Below are positions 23,406 through 37,098 of a DNA stretch of 64,000 nt, one piece after another. Origin of the DNA: Ifrita kowaldi. Its lineage: Eukaryota > Chordata > Aves > Passeriformes > Cinclosomatidae. The stretch is taken from positions 124,001 through 188,000 of the forward strand of contig VZRS01009487.1 in assembly GCA_013398055.1 (NCBI GenBank). Direction: 5' to 3'. Position numbers and translations under genes: made by a program. Each line of letters opens with the position of its first letter. The stretch's first letter is position 1. The notes under the pieces are model-generated. The model ran no database searches. It was not told the DNA's origin and saw only the letters and a program-made list of their open reading frames with translations.

Positions 23406-23781
23406 AATGTTTCCCTGTGATAGTTCTCTCAAATTGCAGTATTTTTCTGATATGTATTAAAAATTAACACTAGGGTGGCAGATAACCTTCCAATCAATTT
23501 ACAAGTTCTGGTGATTTAAAACTGCTTTTCCCCAGCAGTTATTGTTTACCATCCTAATTGTTTATGAACCAGAATTTGAATGTCTAAATTATTTTCATGT
23601 AATAAGAATACACCGCCCTATTTTTTTCCGAATACAAGAAAAGAACATTCTTTGAACAATCTATTTTTCCTGAATCATGCTAACAATTCAATATTTTTCA
23701 TTCCATGTTGGATCGACACTTTTGCCAACATTCCTTTTGTTCTTAATCTATTAAATAGAAAAGAAATGTCTCACCACTTAG

Positions 23782-23796
23782 ACACACACACACACA
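23782..23796. repeat. (CA)n microsatellite, short
   Basis: About 7.5 AC units following 'ccacttag'. Confidence 0.9.
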
Positions 23797-25235
23797 GCTA
23801 TATGAGGCCAGATTAGATCCTCTGCAGGGTACAAGGGCTCACCAAGATACTTTCCGTCATTTACCAGCAGTCCTGGTTCACTTGTAACACTCACATTTCA
23901 AGAGCCAGTAACCAAGAGAAGGAAGTCAATTTCATAAAGTTAAGGGATATAAAAGAAAAAGCTCCAAACGTCAAGTGATTATAAGATATTTCAGCTACAC
24001 ATGCAAAATATGTGACATACACTTAATCTCGAAAATGATGGCTTCTCAGAACAGCTTCTTTCACAGTATGCAGGACTCGGAGCTATTCTCAAGTTTCTCC
24101 TCTAAAAGATGCTGAAATCAGTTCAAGAAAAGCTACAAGCCACTAAGTTACAGTGAAAAAAACCAATTAAGTACAATTTCCTACATGGACTCACAGCATA
24201 AAATGACACTGTTGCACCAATCTTCTGAGAGGAATATTTTTTAAAAACAAAACTGAAGAAATTAATCAAAAATACATGGAAGTATAGAGTGAATACACTA
24301 AATGTTTTAACCTCAGTATGAAGAAAACTCAGGATTTTTAAATAGTTTAGGTGGTAAAATACCAATATTTATATCTTTAAATAGTGCAGAAGGAGGAAGA
24401 AAAGAGAAATAATGGGAAAGGAGTATTTCTATGCTTCAGAGAACAGGTACTTAATTTTAGGCAATAGAAATAAGTACTCAATAGAAAGAAATTGCAGATA
24501 AAATATTCATGAGAGAAGAACATGGACATCCCGCAGAAGAGTTCAGTGAAGACACCTGCTCACCCTGCAAATCAATAAAACAAGCAATGCTGGATGCAAT
24601 CTGAACAAAAAGTAATTTGGGGTTTGATTAGAAGGCTTGTGCATGGACCAGTACAGCCTTAATTGGAACACCATGTTTTGTTCTCTGCAAGGGAAGAAGA
24701 GCAACAGAGAGTGCAGGTAACTCCCTCCACCCCAAGCCTGTAGAAAGACCAGAAGACATGGTGAATAAAGATATTAAGGTATAAGTGGGAGATACTTCAA
24801 TGGGGTAGGCAAAACAAGCAAACAAAAAACCCCTAAGCAAATTTTTAAAAGGGAGAGAATGCATGAGGAAGCAAATTTAATATACACTTTCATATTCATA
24901 GTGATAAACAGCAATAAGCTAGACTGAATAGCCACAAAATTAAAAGAAAATTTTGGATGTTGCACAAATCCATAGTTTGCTCTTCTGTTGTAGAGGTTAG
25001 AATTTATAGTTCTCAAAGGAAAAGCACTTTTTTAGATAACACTTTAATTGTACACATAAAGGTTTATAAAGAGTTTTGGAAAAGTTTAGGTAACAACCCT
25101 TCCTAGATTAAGGGGCAAAGGCAAAACCACTTGTTTGATATTTTAAAAATGGAAGACATAGTTGAGCATCCTGGGCCAACTGGGTCTTAGCAGTAAATGA
25201 CAGGTAGTGCAGGGCCTTGAGAGGGAAGATAAGGG

Positions 25236-25757
25236 ATGCCATGGAGAGATGAAGAGCCCAGGAATACAGCCCAAGTAAGTGCTTGGAAAAATAACTTCGT
25301 GGCAGGTAAATGCATGCATGTACTCTGCAAGGGTGCCTCTTCTCTACTTCCTCTTCTCTTTAGCCATGTCTCCCAGTGGGAGCTACAAACACAGGCGAAT
25401 GAGGAGGAGAAGGCCCCAAGAGACAAAATAGCAAACAAGATCATTAAGGTCATAATGTGTACAAATATTTGCAATATACAATCAGGAAGCATAACCTTGT
25501 GTTGCGGGACAATGTATCCTCTCTATATACATTCCATATACAAATCACTGAACATGTTTAAATCTCAGCAGAAAAAACCTAACATTTCAAGGAAACACTG
25601 GAATTTGATAGCTGCATTGCATGTATGTAGCAAACCCACAATGTTAAGATTTAAGTTTTGGTGCAGGTGTAACATTGAACATTGCACAATATTCCTTAGA
25701 GGCCCCTCTGCATTGGATGTCTTTGTTTCTCATGAAAACCTGTTTCCCAGGTGCTAA
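25236..25757 (+). other. Longest ATG open frame (173 codons), unassigned
   Basis: The frame opens at ATGCCATGG and runs 173 codons. I recognise no domain, signal peptide or repeat in it. Minus-strand frames overlap both ends (25187-25492 and 25644-25913). There is no convincing promoter, splice or polyadenylation context. An open frame this long is somewhat unexpected in AT-rich DNA but not decisive across six frames and 64 kb. I treat it as probably non-coding. Confidence 0.1.
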
Positions 25758-27007
25758 GACTGCAGGTAAAAATTTAATTATTGTTCCGAGGAAACAGCCC
25801 AGGGTGCCACAAAGCACACTCATGAAGGTGTGTTTAGGAAACAGGTAAGTGGGAGATTGTGGCACTGTAAAACTCTGCTCAGCCTCCAGTAGTCCTGTGT
25901 GGCAACCTGTCACAGTGCTGCACGTGAACCAAAATTGTTCAGTAAGTTAGTACTATTCTGCCTCAATTCATTAACGAGGATCTGCTGAGAAACAATCGCT
26001 TTAGACAATGAGGTCTCACATTTTCTGATGGACTGAATGGAAACAGTATGTTTCCTTCTTAGTGATCTCTCCATCTTTGTCCTCCAAAGCTTTTTTTTTT
26101 CCTCTTTCTTTCTTGTTTTGATTTTTTTTTTTGGTATGGAAAGAGTCTGACTTCGAGAATGAGGCAAGGAAATATTGACTGGTCCTTATGTTGAGTCACA
26201 GAGTCACTGTGGATGGGCTAAAACGAAGTTATCATGATAAAACACATTTGATGATCAAGACAATGATCAGCTTTCCTACCCCCCACAATGCAGGTGAAAT
26301 TCACATAGTCTAACATAGGAATATAATGTTAGACATCCAGGTCTGAGCAAATCAGCCTGATCACTCCTTATCTAATGGAAATAAAGTAGCACTTGCAAAG
26401 AGGAATCCAGCTCAGCCCAAACAATGTGTCTAAAAATGGACAGATGAAACACTTTCTGAAATTGCCCATTTCCCTCCATCAGCTATGAAACTAAATTAGG
26501 ACTACCAGATCAGATTTAGAGGTTTAATTCTATCACGTCTAGACCAAGAAAAGAGGCAAAACCTCGTTCTCGTTTCTATATGTCTACCCAGAATATTCTA
26601 ACATACGCTTAAGCTTCTTCTTTCGCTTCAGCTTTTTAAAGCTTGTTATTCTGGGTGCATGCTAATTGTCATAAAACTGGTCCAAACTCAACAAGGGAGT
26701 GGGAAAAGGAACACTCTGAACATCCATCTGCTTACCCCTTGCAGATCTTTGTAGGATGTCCTGACACTGAATAAAATTTTTGGCTCCAAAGCCTTTGAAA
26801 TTTCCAAAACCAAACACCAAGATTGGATCCTACTTTCTTATGCCCACACCCTGATGCATATTTTTCCTAAGAAATTGCATGCTGCATTTATTTATCCTTT
26901 TCTTGACATCTGACAATGTACAAAAGGGTCTTATTTCAGTCACCTTCAAGTCAGCTTTCACAAAATTTTTTTTAAACAATCTACAACTTTCTGAAAGACA
27001 CTTCATT

Positions 27008-27049
27008 TGTGCCACTTCACTTGTGCCACTTCACTTGTGCCACTTCACT
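27008..27049. repeat. Perfect tandem repeat, 14 bp x 3
   Basis: The unit 'tgtgccacttcact' occurs three times without mismatch. A partial copy ('cacttcat') lies just to the left. Confidence 0.96.
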
Positions 27050-27249
27050 TAGAATTCGAGTAGTGTATGTCCTCAGATGGGTCAGCTCACGGAGCCCAGA
27101 ACCTCTTGAATCAAGGCCTGAGCTCCAATACTTTTTCATAGGTGCAGAGCAAGACACCCCATCTCTGAACAGATGACCTGCCTCGGAACAACCTGTGTCA
27201 CTGGAGCACCAGCCCATCTCCCATGGAAGCCCAACACCACAGTTCAATT
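27050..27249. other. GC-richer segment beside CR1, unidentified
   Basis: About 200 bases with higher G+C than the surroundings, between the 14-bp repeat and a CR1 3' end. It may be unrecognised 5' sequence of the same element or unrelated. A minus-strand frame at 27017-27247 is open but has no resemblance I can name. Confidence 0.3.
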
Positions 27250-27406
27250 GGCAAAATTAGACTGGACATTAAAAAGCATTTCTTTGCCAACAGGGTGGTC
27301 AAACATCAACACTCTTTAACTTTTGGTCATCTCTGAATTGGTGAGGCAGTTGGACTAGATGATTGTTGTAGGTCCCTTTCAACTGAAATATTCTATTCTA
27401 TTCTAA
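27250..27406 (+). mobile_element. CR1 LINE 3' end, internally deleted
   Basis: Plus orientation: 'ttagactggacatta', 'aagcatttcttt', 'cttttggtcatctctgaatt', 'ggactagatgattgttgtag', 'ccctttcaactgaaata', then a terminal (TTCTA)3. This is the same subfamily as 32676-33124, recognisable by the 'cttttggtcag..ctgaattggt' block and the ATTCT pentamer tail. Compared with that copy, about 77 bases are missing between the 'ttcttt' and 'cttttggtca' landmarks. Confidence 0.88.
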
Positions 27407-30400
27407 ATATCCCTTTGCTTTGCTGATATAAAGTATATTTACACTTCTAAGATGTTTAGTCTTATCATTCTTAGGACATTCTGTAGAATTGTTTTACTAC
27501 CAGACACAAAGTCAGAAGAGATACAACCCAACTTATTCTTCCTTTCCCTTGTCTCCATGAAAAAAAAACATAAGAAGGGAAGAGAAGCTTCAGCGTGATG
27601 ATAGATTATAAAAAACAGCATTTAAAGTATAACAAGCAGAATGGCCACAAGACCAACATGTAGTGCTGTGCTGGTGGCTCAGCCTCAGTCCTTTTGTGGA
27701 AAGACCAGTTTCCCCATATTGTTCCATCATTGTGTTATACCCTGTACCAGGAAATCCTCCCTACAACAGGGAAGAACCATCTCTCTCCTCCATGTTTCTC
27801 ATGTATCTCCTGAAGCAATGCAAAAAATAGGAGGAAAAAAGACCTGGCTAAGCCTCATTAGTAATTCACAGCCCTTCAGATGGCCACTGGGAGCCAGCAA
27901 AGTTTTTGGCAGACACTGGACAGAATCTGATATGCAAATTCTTCTGCTTTCCATCACCAGCATCACACGGCTCTGTGCAGCCAAGACAGAAAAAGGGCAG
28001 ATTTTCTCAAAGTCTCTCAACTGACCTAGACATCAGCCATCCCCAGGCAGTCAGTGGAAAGCTGCTGGTAAGATGACGGGGGGTGAAAAACCGAGCTTGC
28101 AAATGTACCATGCTCAATCACATCAATGCCTCAAACTCCTTTTCTCACTTCCCAGATACTGCTCTAGTGGCCCTTGCTTTTCAACAGTTAACAGCCCGTT
28201 TTTCCCTCACATCCCTGTTCAAAAGCAAAACTTACAAAATGGCATTAAAAATCCTTTTCTTATTTTGATTTCAGCACACCTCCAATGTCTTTGCCAAATG
28301 AACAATTGCTGTCCGCTTCTTTTGTTCACAGGTGGGCACTAGAAACATCAGTTATTCAACTATTTATTTTTAACACTAGATTAATTTTTAAATTGATTTC
28401 AGTTTGGAACATTAACAGACTTTCCTGTGCCACTACTGAACTACAAACTAATTTATAAATACATTGCATATTTGTTTTTTGGAGAAAACCTTTCTTGCTT
28501 TACTACTTATAGAAACTCCTGGTAAAGCAGTATTAGTCTAACCAGGGGGCGGCAGCCATGATTTGGCACTGTTTGCTTTTAACAGTCCTCAGTATTTGCA
28601 GGTAATGATAGTGCTGACAACCAACAATCTTCTCCTGATGAAGGAAAGGTTTCATTCCACCTGGAGCGAGAGCAGTGGGAGTTAATTCCTGGAGAGAAAG
28701 AATTATAGGCATGAGACAGCCTTCAAGAAAATGCCTGGAATATCCATGCCGGACTCTAATGTCCTGTTTCATTTATTTATCTCTTAAGGAACTGAAATTT
28801 TGGTATGGAATTTCTAGATGAAATTTTGTAATTGCATGGGAACAACATCTCCTCACATAACTTATATTTCATTTGAAAAACAATTTAAAAGTCCCTCTCC
28901 CCTTCCTTTTCAGATAAGTGCTTTGGAAAGTCATCAAGAGTGTCACAAATGATTTTTTTTACTATTATTTAATTTAGACTTCATCGCAAAAAAGTTTGAG
29001 GGCAAATTCATTTATTGCTTCTGGAATGAACTCTTAATTGCTTTCAGTAACTTTATGAAGTTTCTTCTAGGACTGAAACTGTTAATTATATGTAATGTCA
29101 TATAAATTTCTATACTTTATTACAAACATTAGAAAATGTCCATAACTAGAAATTTCCTTTATTTTATTGCTTACACCTCTGAAAAACAGAAAATAATGGT
29201 GAAGCAAGATGATAGTCACTATATCTATCATTTCCCAATGGTTAAAAACTTGAATAGAGGAGTCCCATATCTAACAATAGACTAATAATTAATGACAAAT
29301 CAGAGATTTTCTAGTCAAATAAAATAAGAATTGTTTCTACTGGATCTTGGTATGAACCTTAGTTTCCCTGACAGAACAAGAGAGAACCTGAGAAGGGAAA
29401 AAACTCAACTATATATGGATGGACTGAAAAAAAGTTGCGAAATTTACTTTAAAAAGTGAAGAAGTTCTAAAACACATTTAGATGGAGCAAAGACATCACA
29501 ATGCATTGAGTCCATTCATTTCTTGACTGTGAAGTTGTTTACATGGCCACATTGATGGCATTTTGGGGGAAAAAATACCCCAAACCCCAATTCTCTATCT
29601 CTACTAAACCAAATAATTCAAAATATCTTATGAAATTTTGTACTAATAGACAATGCATTAATTCAGGGCCAAAAAAGATGGGGTTTTTTCTGCAAATCTT
29701 TTTCTATTGACACCTGCCTTTTCTATCACCCATTTAGCTCCCATCCCCTAAGTTATCCCATTTCCAAAGACACATGAACACAATTACTGTATTTTAACAT
29801 GATGCATCCCCCTTTGAAACCAAAAAAGCACAGAATACACGGTGCAATTAATCTACTAAAACACTTCTTTTGAGAGCCTCTTCTGGTATTAACCATTCCT
29901 AGTAGACTTACTCATGTTTGACAAGATAAAAGACTATCTACCAGTGATGCAAGAACAGAACCTTAGATAACAAAGAGGAACAGGAGGTCTCTTCATCTCT
30001 TAAACTACTTTTATGTGAGTTTAAATAGACATGCATGTGTGTGCCTTATACACAGTCACTTCTGTCACTAGAATCTATAGTCAAATGTGGCTTTAACTTT
30101 GAGAATAACAAACAGTTGGAAAGCTTAACCTCTGGAGAGAGTACTAATGAAACCCCATACTTAAAATACTGCTTTATGTCTCTCTGACACCATAATTTTA
30201 TCTTAAAAATATTTACCTGTCCTGATAGATACAAGAAAGAATATTCTCTCAAAACCTAAAGAATATTTAAACTTAATTCATCATTACAAAGATGTAAATT
30301 AAATTTGCAGTGCTAGTCAGAAAAACATTCTATTAAATATTGTGGTTTTTCTCTGTCTCTCTCTCTGTTGAGCAGCAAGGGATTTTGCTGTTAGTGTTTC

Positions 30401-32675
30401 AAACTGACAAGATTTTACTCTTTCTGAAAAGGTAAGCATTACTTATAGTTAACCTAGATTAACAATGATAAACACTGTGGCCAGCACTGGGACTCAACCC
30501 CATTGTCAGGTATTTTAGAGCGTTTTTAACCCAAACAGCCACTGACATGCCTGGGGATCCTTCTGATGGTGACTTCAGCAGAGTGAGGACTCTGCCATGC
30601 ATCCCATGTGTGATCATGATCCATCAATTGACTAACTCCATCTTGGGAAGAATTTCAGTCTCTCTTTCTGCAGGGTAACTGAGGAACCTCCTCTAAAGTG
30701 CCAGGAAGGTCCTGCTGTTCTGAAACCCACAGCCAATCTTTGATCACACAGACTTTGAGTACAGAGTGGAGAGAGCAGCTAATAGTTAAGATTTCAAAGT
30801 AGTACTACTGTCCGTTTGTGTTTTTTTCCATACCTTTCTTGTTCACTGTTACAAACTAAAAATATCACATCTTCAGTATTTCATATCTTGGGGATTTAAG
30901 TTCTACTAATCAGAAAAACTCTATAAACAAGAGTAGCTTGATATTAAATGCTCAGAAGTAATTCCTTTCTAAATTGTTTCTCAAGTGACTTACATTTGTG
31001 GCTCTCAGTAAATCTCATGAAATCATGCTATCTCACAGTATTCAAACCCATTATTGTCACTTTCCAGAGGCCAATGAATCTTGGTAATTTTCCTAATCAA
31101 GTTTCAGCATCTAGATATCACAGTGAGAAACACTTTTACAAACCACTTTATCAACAGCTAAGATAGATATTTCTATTACATTAACACAGTCAGTGGGCAG
31201 TTTTCAAGGCAGATTTTTAAGAATTTGTGAGGATTTCAAACGAGACATGATTTTCTATCAGTGAAACTGATGAAAGAAAATGGAAGGAAGGAAAAACCGC
31301 AGAGGGGAATACATTTTACAGCTCTCTCTATCAGCACATGCTTCAGGTGACCAAAACGAAATATGAAATATGAAGGTGATATATTACTTTTGCCTACCGA
31401 TCTTGACATCAACCTGCACAAAAATCTGCTATGAGCCTGCATCTGATCTGAGAATACACAGCAGAAGACATTGTCTAAAAGCTGAATGTCTTTGCAGTTC
31501 TCCTTTCTTTTATGGTGGAATACAGATACTGTGTTCCTACTACTATCGACTCTGCCACAAACACAATTTAATTTGGTCTTAATTTATGAGATTATATATT
31601 AATTCTCTTTTAAGGAAAAATTATTAAAAAGGCAAAAAAAAGTTTTAATTTTTTTAATTTCATTTTTTACATGACTGGTTTAGAAACCAGACAACCCTGC
31701 TAAGTGTACAAATATTCAACAATCACCAGAGAAAACCAGACAGCAATAATAGAAAAGGTCATCTCAGCTCTTTTACTTCCTTCGTACAGGGAACTATTCA
31801 TAAGAAACTGCGTATATGTCACTGCCATAGTATCTGGGAGATGATTAATATTATTTTGACCTATGTTGACATTAGTAGCTCTCAAACATAATGTCCTAGT
31901 TTAAAGGAAACAATGAACGAAAAGTTCTCAAGGACAGATATTGAAGTGTAAGTCCAAACAGAAGAAAAAAGATTATCATAGAGGAAAACAGTTCTTATTA
32001 AACAAATGCTTTACATTGTCATGTGTTTCTCTGTGTCAGGACGTAGCTTCACAAACACTTGTTCTCAGAGGCAAAGCCATTTTAAGAAATGCCAAAGCCT
32101 ACTTTGGCTTTAGGTACCTGTACATCTAACATAGTTCATAGTTCTTAGATGCATGAGCTGTGCACTTTTTCTGAAAAATTATCTTTAACACAGAATATTT
32201 CCCAGTCTGGGTGTGCAGAAAGGATCCACAGACCACTTGTACCCAAACGATCACAAGTTGAGGTGGGAAGGCGGGAACTGGAAGCCAGAGACCTCCTCAG
32301 CTGCCTTTACATGCGCAAATAGGTTCAGAAAATGCACAGGTGTGTGCTCTTCAAACTCCTCTGGGTGATTTTTACTCACAGTATAAGAAAAGAATTAAAA
32401 AGAAATGAGGCCAGAGCCAGCAGTGACGCACTGCCCATTGTTTCAGCTTCTCACCTTCCACTTCAGCTTCTCACCTTCTCACTAGATTGACAGCTACTGT
32501 GTAAAAGTGAGTGTAGCCATGTCTATACAATAAAATAAAAAGGTTAGAACAAGGAGAGAACAAAAGAGTGAAGAGAAAGTCATGAAAAGAAAGAAATTGA
32601 AAGATGCAACTTCTGGAAAAAGAAAATAAACCAAAGCCAAGCCTAAGATCCCACAATTTAAAAAGTATGTGAAGG
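27407..32675. other. AT-rich non-coding stretch
   Basis: No gene recognised. A 127-codon plus-strand frame at 27641-28024 has a fair start context (agaATGG) but no recognisable features. A GC-richer block at about 30480-30780 and a (CT)n run near 30352-30368 stand out. Purine-rich DNA at about 32535-32640 precedes the next CR1. Confidence 0.5.
32442..32481. repeat. Tandem duplication, 20 bp x 2
   Basis: The unit 'ttcagcttctcaccttccac' is followed at once by a copy that differs only in its last few bases. Confidence 0.9.
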
Positions 32676-33124
32676 CCACAGAATGCTTTCAGAGGAGGAC
32701 AACAAAGCTGGAGAAACAGGGCTGGAAGGCTAAAGCCCTCACAGGCTGGTCTACTTCGGAGAAAAAGAGGCTGAAGGAAGACCTCATTGCTCTCTACAGC
32801 TTTCTGAGGGGACATGGAGGGGGAGGTGCTGATCTCTTCTCCCTGGTACCCAGTAGTAGGACATGTGGGAATGGTTCAGAGCTGCGTATGTGGAAGTTTA
32901 GACTGGACACTAGGAAGCACTTCTTTACTGAGTGGGTGCTCAGACTCTGGAACAGGCTTCCTAGAGAGGTGGTTGATGCCCCAAGACTGTCAGCGTTTAA
33001 GAGACCTTTGAGTAACGCACTCAACAACGTGCTTTGGCTTTTGGTCAGCCCTGAATTGGTCAGGCAGCAGGACTAGATGGTGGCTGTAGGTCCCTTGCAA
33101 CTGAAACACTCTATTCCATTGTAT
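32676..33124 (+). mobile_element. CR1 LINE, reverse-transcriptase C-terminus plus 3' UTR
   Basis: A frame of about 130 codons, open from 32669 to the stop at 33074-33076, reads as the C-terminal end of CR1 ORF2: FQRRTTKLEK near the start, then LKEDLIALYSFLRG, WKFRLDTRKHFFTEW and LWNRLPREVVDAPRLSAFK. The canonical YEERLRELGL-like segment just after LEK is degraded. A short 3' UTR follows ('ggactagatggtggctgtag', 'actgaaacactctattccat'), ending near 33124. The open frame suggests a comparatively young or slowly decaying copy, but the catalytic core and endonuclease are absent. Confidence 0.93.
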
Positions 33125-36100
33125 CATTTTGACCCTCTCTATGATATTCTAGTCTATAAATTACAGAGGAGAAAGCATGTGATGTATAGTTTGCTTTTCC
33201 TACATTCATATGCCATATGGAGATTCTAGTAAAGTATGGCTGTGTGATTAAGCAATCCCAGCTGCTAAAATGATAAAACAAGAAAAACATCCAAGGATTT
33301 ATCTTTTTTTTTCCCTCATGAAAAGGGCAGGAAAACCAACAAAATTTGATGTATTTGTTTCATTTGACTGACACTTCATTTTGGTCATTTATATGAGAAA
33401 CAAAACGCTGGCAGGCCTTAAAGGGAAGTTGAACTAGTAGTCTCCATGGCATCTTCTATGGCAGGTCAAGCTCTTATACATACAACTCCTTAAATATGGG
33501 CCAGGAACCCTTTTATTTAAAGAAAAAAATTGAATAAATATAAGCAAAAGAAATACTAGAACTGCGCACTCCTCTTGTTTCCTATACTTCTTCACAATGC
33601 ATGTGCAGGATGACTTTCTAATTTTTAGTTTCTTGAAGTAGAAATAATGAAAGACTTTGAAGCTACAGACTATTTCTGACAGAAATTAGTTCATATCATG
33701 TCCTTTTCTTGAGCACACTGAGGCAACCACTGATGTGCTTATTGGGCTAATTTCCTCAGCAACAGCAAACCAAGGCCAAGAGTCAGCAATGACATTAAGC
33801 AGACGCACTTTTTGTGTTGAGTTACCTTGCCTTTACTTCTGGCATACGCTGTCAGCTTTCACTACTCTGTCTGACTCAATATTTCTAAAGCAATGTTCCC
33901 ACACCTTCCTACATATACTTGGCACAGCCCTTTGACCTGCTTCAGCACTACAAACCTACATAGCTAGCACTTGCGGAGAAGGAGCTTAAGGAAGCTATGA
34001 AAAAACATTTTTTTAAGTCTAACTAGCAGTTCCTAACCAGCCTGGGCCAAAATATTGCTGTCAAACCTTGACATTTCTCCTGAACCACTAAGCAGAGTGC
34101 CTGCCATCAGAGGAGGGACACACTGAGTTATAGGCAGAAGAGAAGTGATGATTCCCAAATGAGAAGGAAAGTAGAAGTATTCACCAAATGAGTTCTGGAA
34201 TGAAATGATGCAATCCACGGAAGACCACTACCTAAAACATTAATTGCAGAACAAGGCAAATAAACCAAAGTCATGTAATGCAAGCATTGCAGGAAAGAAA
34301 GACATGAGATGTATAAATTTATTAACTTATCAAAAGGATAACGTTCATACAAGCTGAAAGACGAGAATAAACTTTAGCAAGCAGTCAGCCCTTCTGTGCT
34401 AAATCTTCCCTTAGCTTCTCTAGAGATGCCAGTTCTGGGGTGAAGAGGGTGTCCTTTGTGCCTGCATCTGGGAACTGAGGATGAGTCATTGCCAGAAGAA
34501 TGCTGCTCCAGGACAAAACCCATCTTTTATTACCTAATCATGAAAATTAATCTGTTTTACTGTAACTATGATATGTTGTTGCAATTAGGATGTTTCCAGG
34601 TAGATTTGGTCTAAGCTTAAACCTGATTTTCATAGTCTGTGGTTCCCCAAATTATGATCTTATTTCCTAGCCCATGAGATTTGTGAAGGCAAAAAGTTAC
34701 TCTACCATTTTGTACCCGTGACTATTTCATTTGCCTTTTCTTCCCTTGATATCTCTTTCTGTTCCATTCTAGGTGAAACGTAAAAAGCAGCAACTTTCAC
34801 AGCATGCTATGAAAAGTCTCCAAAAGTCCTTGCTAGACCCTCTTAAGCACATTTTGATCTTACTCTTTGTCTTTCTTACCTCCACGTCTTACTCCATGTT
34901 TTTTCATTACAGCCAGCAGCACGAGAGAGTTTGAGGCTCTGAGGTACTGCTTAAGGCCTGAAGTGTGTGCTGTGCTGTATTAGAGCCAGCAGAGGTGTCA
35001 GCAAAGACAAACGTGATTGCTTCCACAGGACAGCTTTGTGGCACTTTCTGTAGCCTCAAAGACTTTCTGAGATCTGCTGACAGCAATTCAAAGACACCTC
35101 AATCCAAGCAAACTACCACGTATCAGCTAGCACCTAGGACATCAACAAGTAAACTGCCTCACTTTTCCTTGAACCCAGCTCAGAATTATGTGTTGCCTAA
35201 ATCCCTCAACCTCTCTCTTTAACTTCTTTGTCCCCAGATAGCATTACTTGCATTGCCAACCTGCATTTAGCTGCTGAGACTTCCCACTTTAAAACTGTGT
35301 CAAGACACTGATGATGTTTTGACAGTGCAGGTTGTAATGTAGAACATTTGACACAGCTTAGAAAGAAGTAGAAAAAAATCTATTTCAAGTACAGGAGCAA
35401 CCAGTTTTCTAATGTTAAAAAAAAATAAATAAAAAAGCCAGACCATTGCAATAGAAAAACAGCCATAGAAAAAGACATGCTTGCTGGTAGAGTATATTAT
35501 TTTAAGATGGTGTCTTCCTGACACAGCAGATCTGAACTACACATTATTATGCATTAAACTTCATATTTTAAAATTTGATTGTTCAGAGTCACCTTCCTAA
35601 ATCAAATGTAAGTGTCATATTTCCAAAAGTGGTGAACACCAAGAAGTCCTGCTGCAATGGTTTCTGCTTTCATAGTGTGCTGAACTTAGTATGATGAATA
35701 TTTTGATAAAACCAATCTGTTTATTTAGATGTCTAGATAAGGGGTCAGCTAGCACACCAAATTTCAGACAGATGAAAATTATTTTCCATCAAAACACGAA
35801 ACGTCTCTGCAGTGAAAATTCTGACACATTCTTAACAGTAATAACAAGTAAACTCCTAAAATAGATTACTTGTTCTCAGAAAAAGAGTTAATTTCATTAA
35901 ACCCACTATGACTGCCATTTGAATCCCGTATTACAGGAGGATGTGCCTTGGCAAGCAGGAGGGACTTTTATCTACTCATTTGACCAGGAACTGTACACAT
36001 GCATTTAATAGACCTTTTTTCTAGAAGCAACTCATGGCCAGAGGGTGCCCTTAGAGCAGTAAAATCATGAAGCTTTGTGTGTCCAAGAGAGAAGTCGGGG

Positions 36101-37025
36101 TTTCTGACATTTGTTCAAGCCATCCGCATCTCCAGCATATGATTTCCAACTGAGGTTTTGGGAGCAGAGGGACAGGGAAGCAGAAGTGAGCACTTTGAGA
36201 GGCAGAGACATGTTATCAATAAATTCACAATCAGCCAGGGCCTACCAAATGTCTAGTTCTTTTTTTGTATTTTAAGAAATAAACACAAGACACAAAGCCT
36301 GTATTTTACAAAACAAACCACGGTGTAGAATCGGGACATATTTTGAAGCATAAGCAATGCGTGCATGTTTCTGACTGGCTCCTCATGATTAACTCATTGC
36401 TTTCCATGCTTAGCCCCTGATTTTTTTCCTGCTGTTGATGGTAGCTCCTTGGACACTCTCCGCACTAGGTTGCACTTTGTTTGTATTCCAGCATGAAACA
36501 CTGGATTGCAATAAGTAAAATTTTAGGGATGGATTCTTAGCCAGGCAGTGTTCAAAATAAGAAGGTACCATACCACCTGTGCTTTTACAAAATGTTGTGT
36601 CACATTGTCATGAGGTAACCATCATGTTGCTCTGACTCAGTGGAGTTCTTTGTTGCAACATACTCTCTGAGCCAAAGGCATAGACATAAACAAGAAGAGG
36701 GAAAGAATGTGATGATTTTTTTTTCTGACTAGCCACAGTGGATTGAAAATAAAACAGTAAAACTGTGGCAGCTACAATTATTTGCTATGAAAAAGCAAAC
36801 ATTCCAAGGCTGCAAGAGGAATCAGACAGATGATAAATTAATTCAGAATTCTTAATTCAGCCAACCTTGTCATGCTTACGATCATTTCGCATATGCCCTC
36901 AGTACATATGAAACTCATCCACAGCATTGCTTAAATTCTTCACTCTGCATTCAAGACTTTCATGCTTCTTTGGCAGTACACAGAAGGCATCAAGCAACAT
37001 TTAACAGGGGAGTTGAGCAGTAACC
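33125..37025. other. AT-rich non-coding stretch
   Basis: No gene or repeat family recognised. Open frames of 60-85 codons lack supporting signals. Confidence 0.5.
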
Positions 37026-37098
37026 ATGAATTTGGTGCAAATAGCTTCTGCACTAGTCTGTCTTGGAGCCTTCAGTGGCATGCCAGGAGTTTGCCACA
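37026..37098 (+). other. Candidate signal-peptide exon with splice donor
   Basis: Seen: 'taaccATGaa' gives an acceptable Kozak context (A at -3). The frame reads MNLVQIASALVCLGAFSG and then MPGVCH, which looks like a hydrophobic secretory signal followed by a small-residue cleavage region. At 37099-37104 'gtaagc' forms a good 5' splice site (ACA|GTAAGC). If unspliced, the frame continues to TAA at 37146-37148 for a 40-residue product with a basic Lys-Arg after the Ser that follows CH. I cannot assign it to a family. Hydrophobic stretches of about 16 residues arise by chance, and I found no partner exon. Confidence 0.17.

Larger units (their letters stand above)
23406..27007. other. AT-rich non-coding stretch
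   Basis: No gene recognised. It holds a short CA run near 23782, A- and T-runs near 26087-26132, and the longest ATG-initiated open frame of the window (25236-25757, listed separately). Confidence 0.5.

Noticed and set aside
27008..27049. Three identical 14-bp repeats as a CRISPR-like array
   Set aside because: The units are directly adjacent with no spacers, and the sequence is vertebrate; it is a plain tandem repeat.
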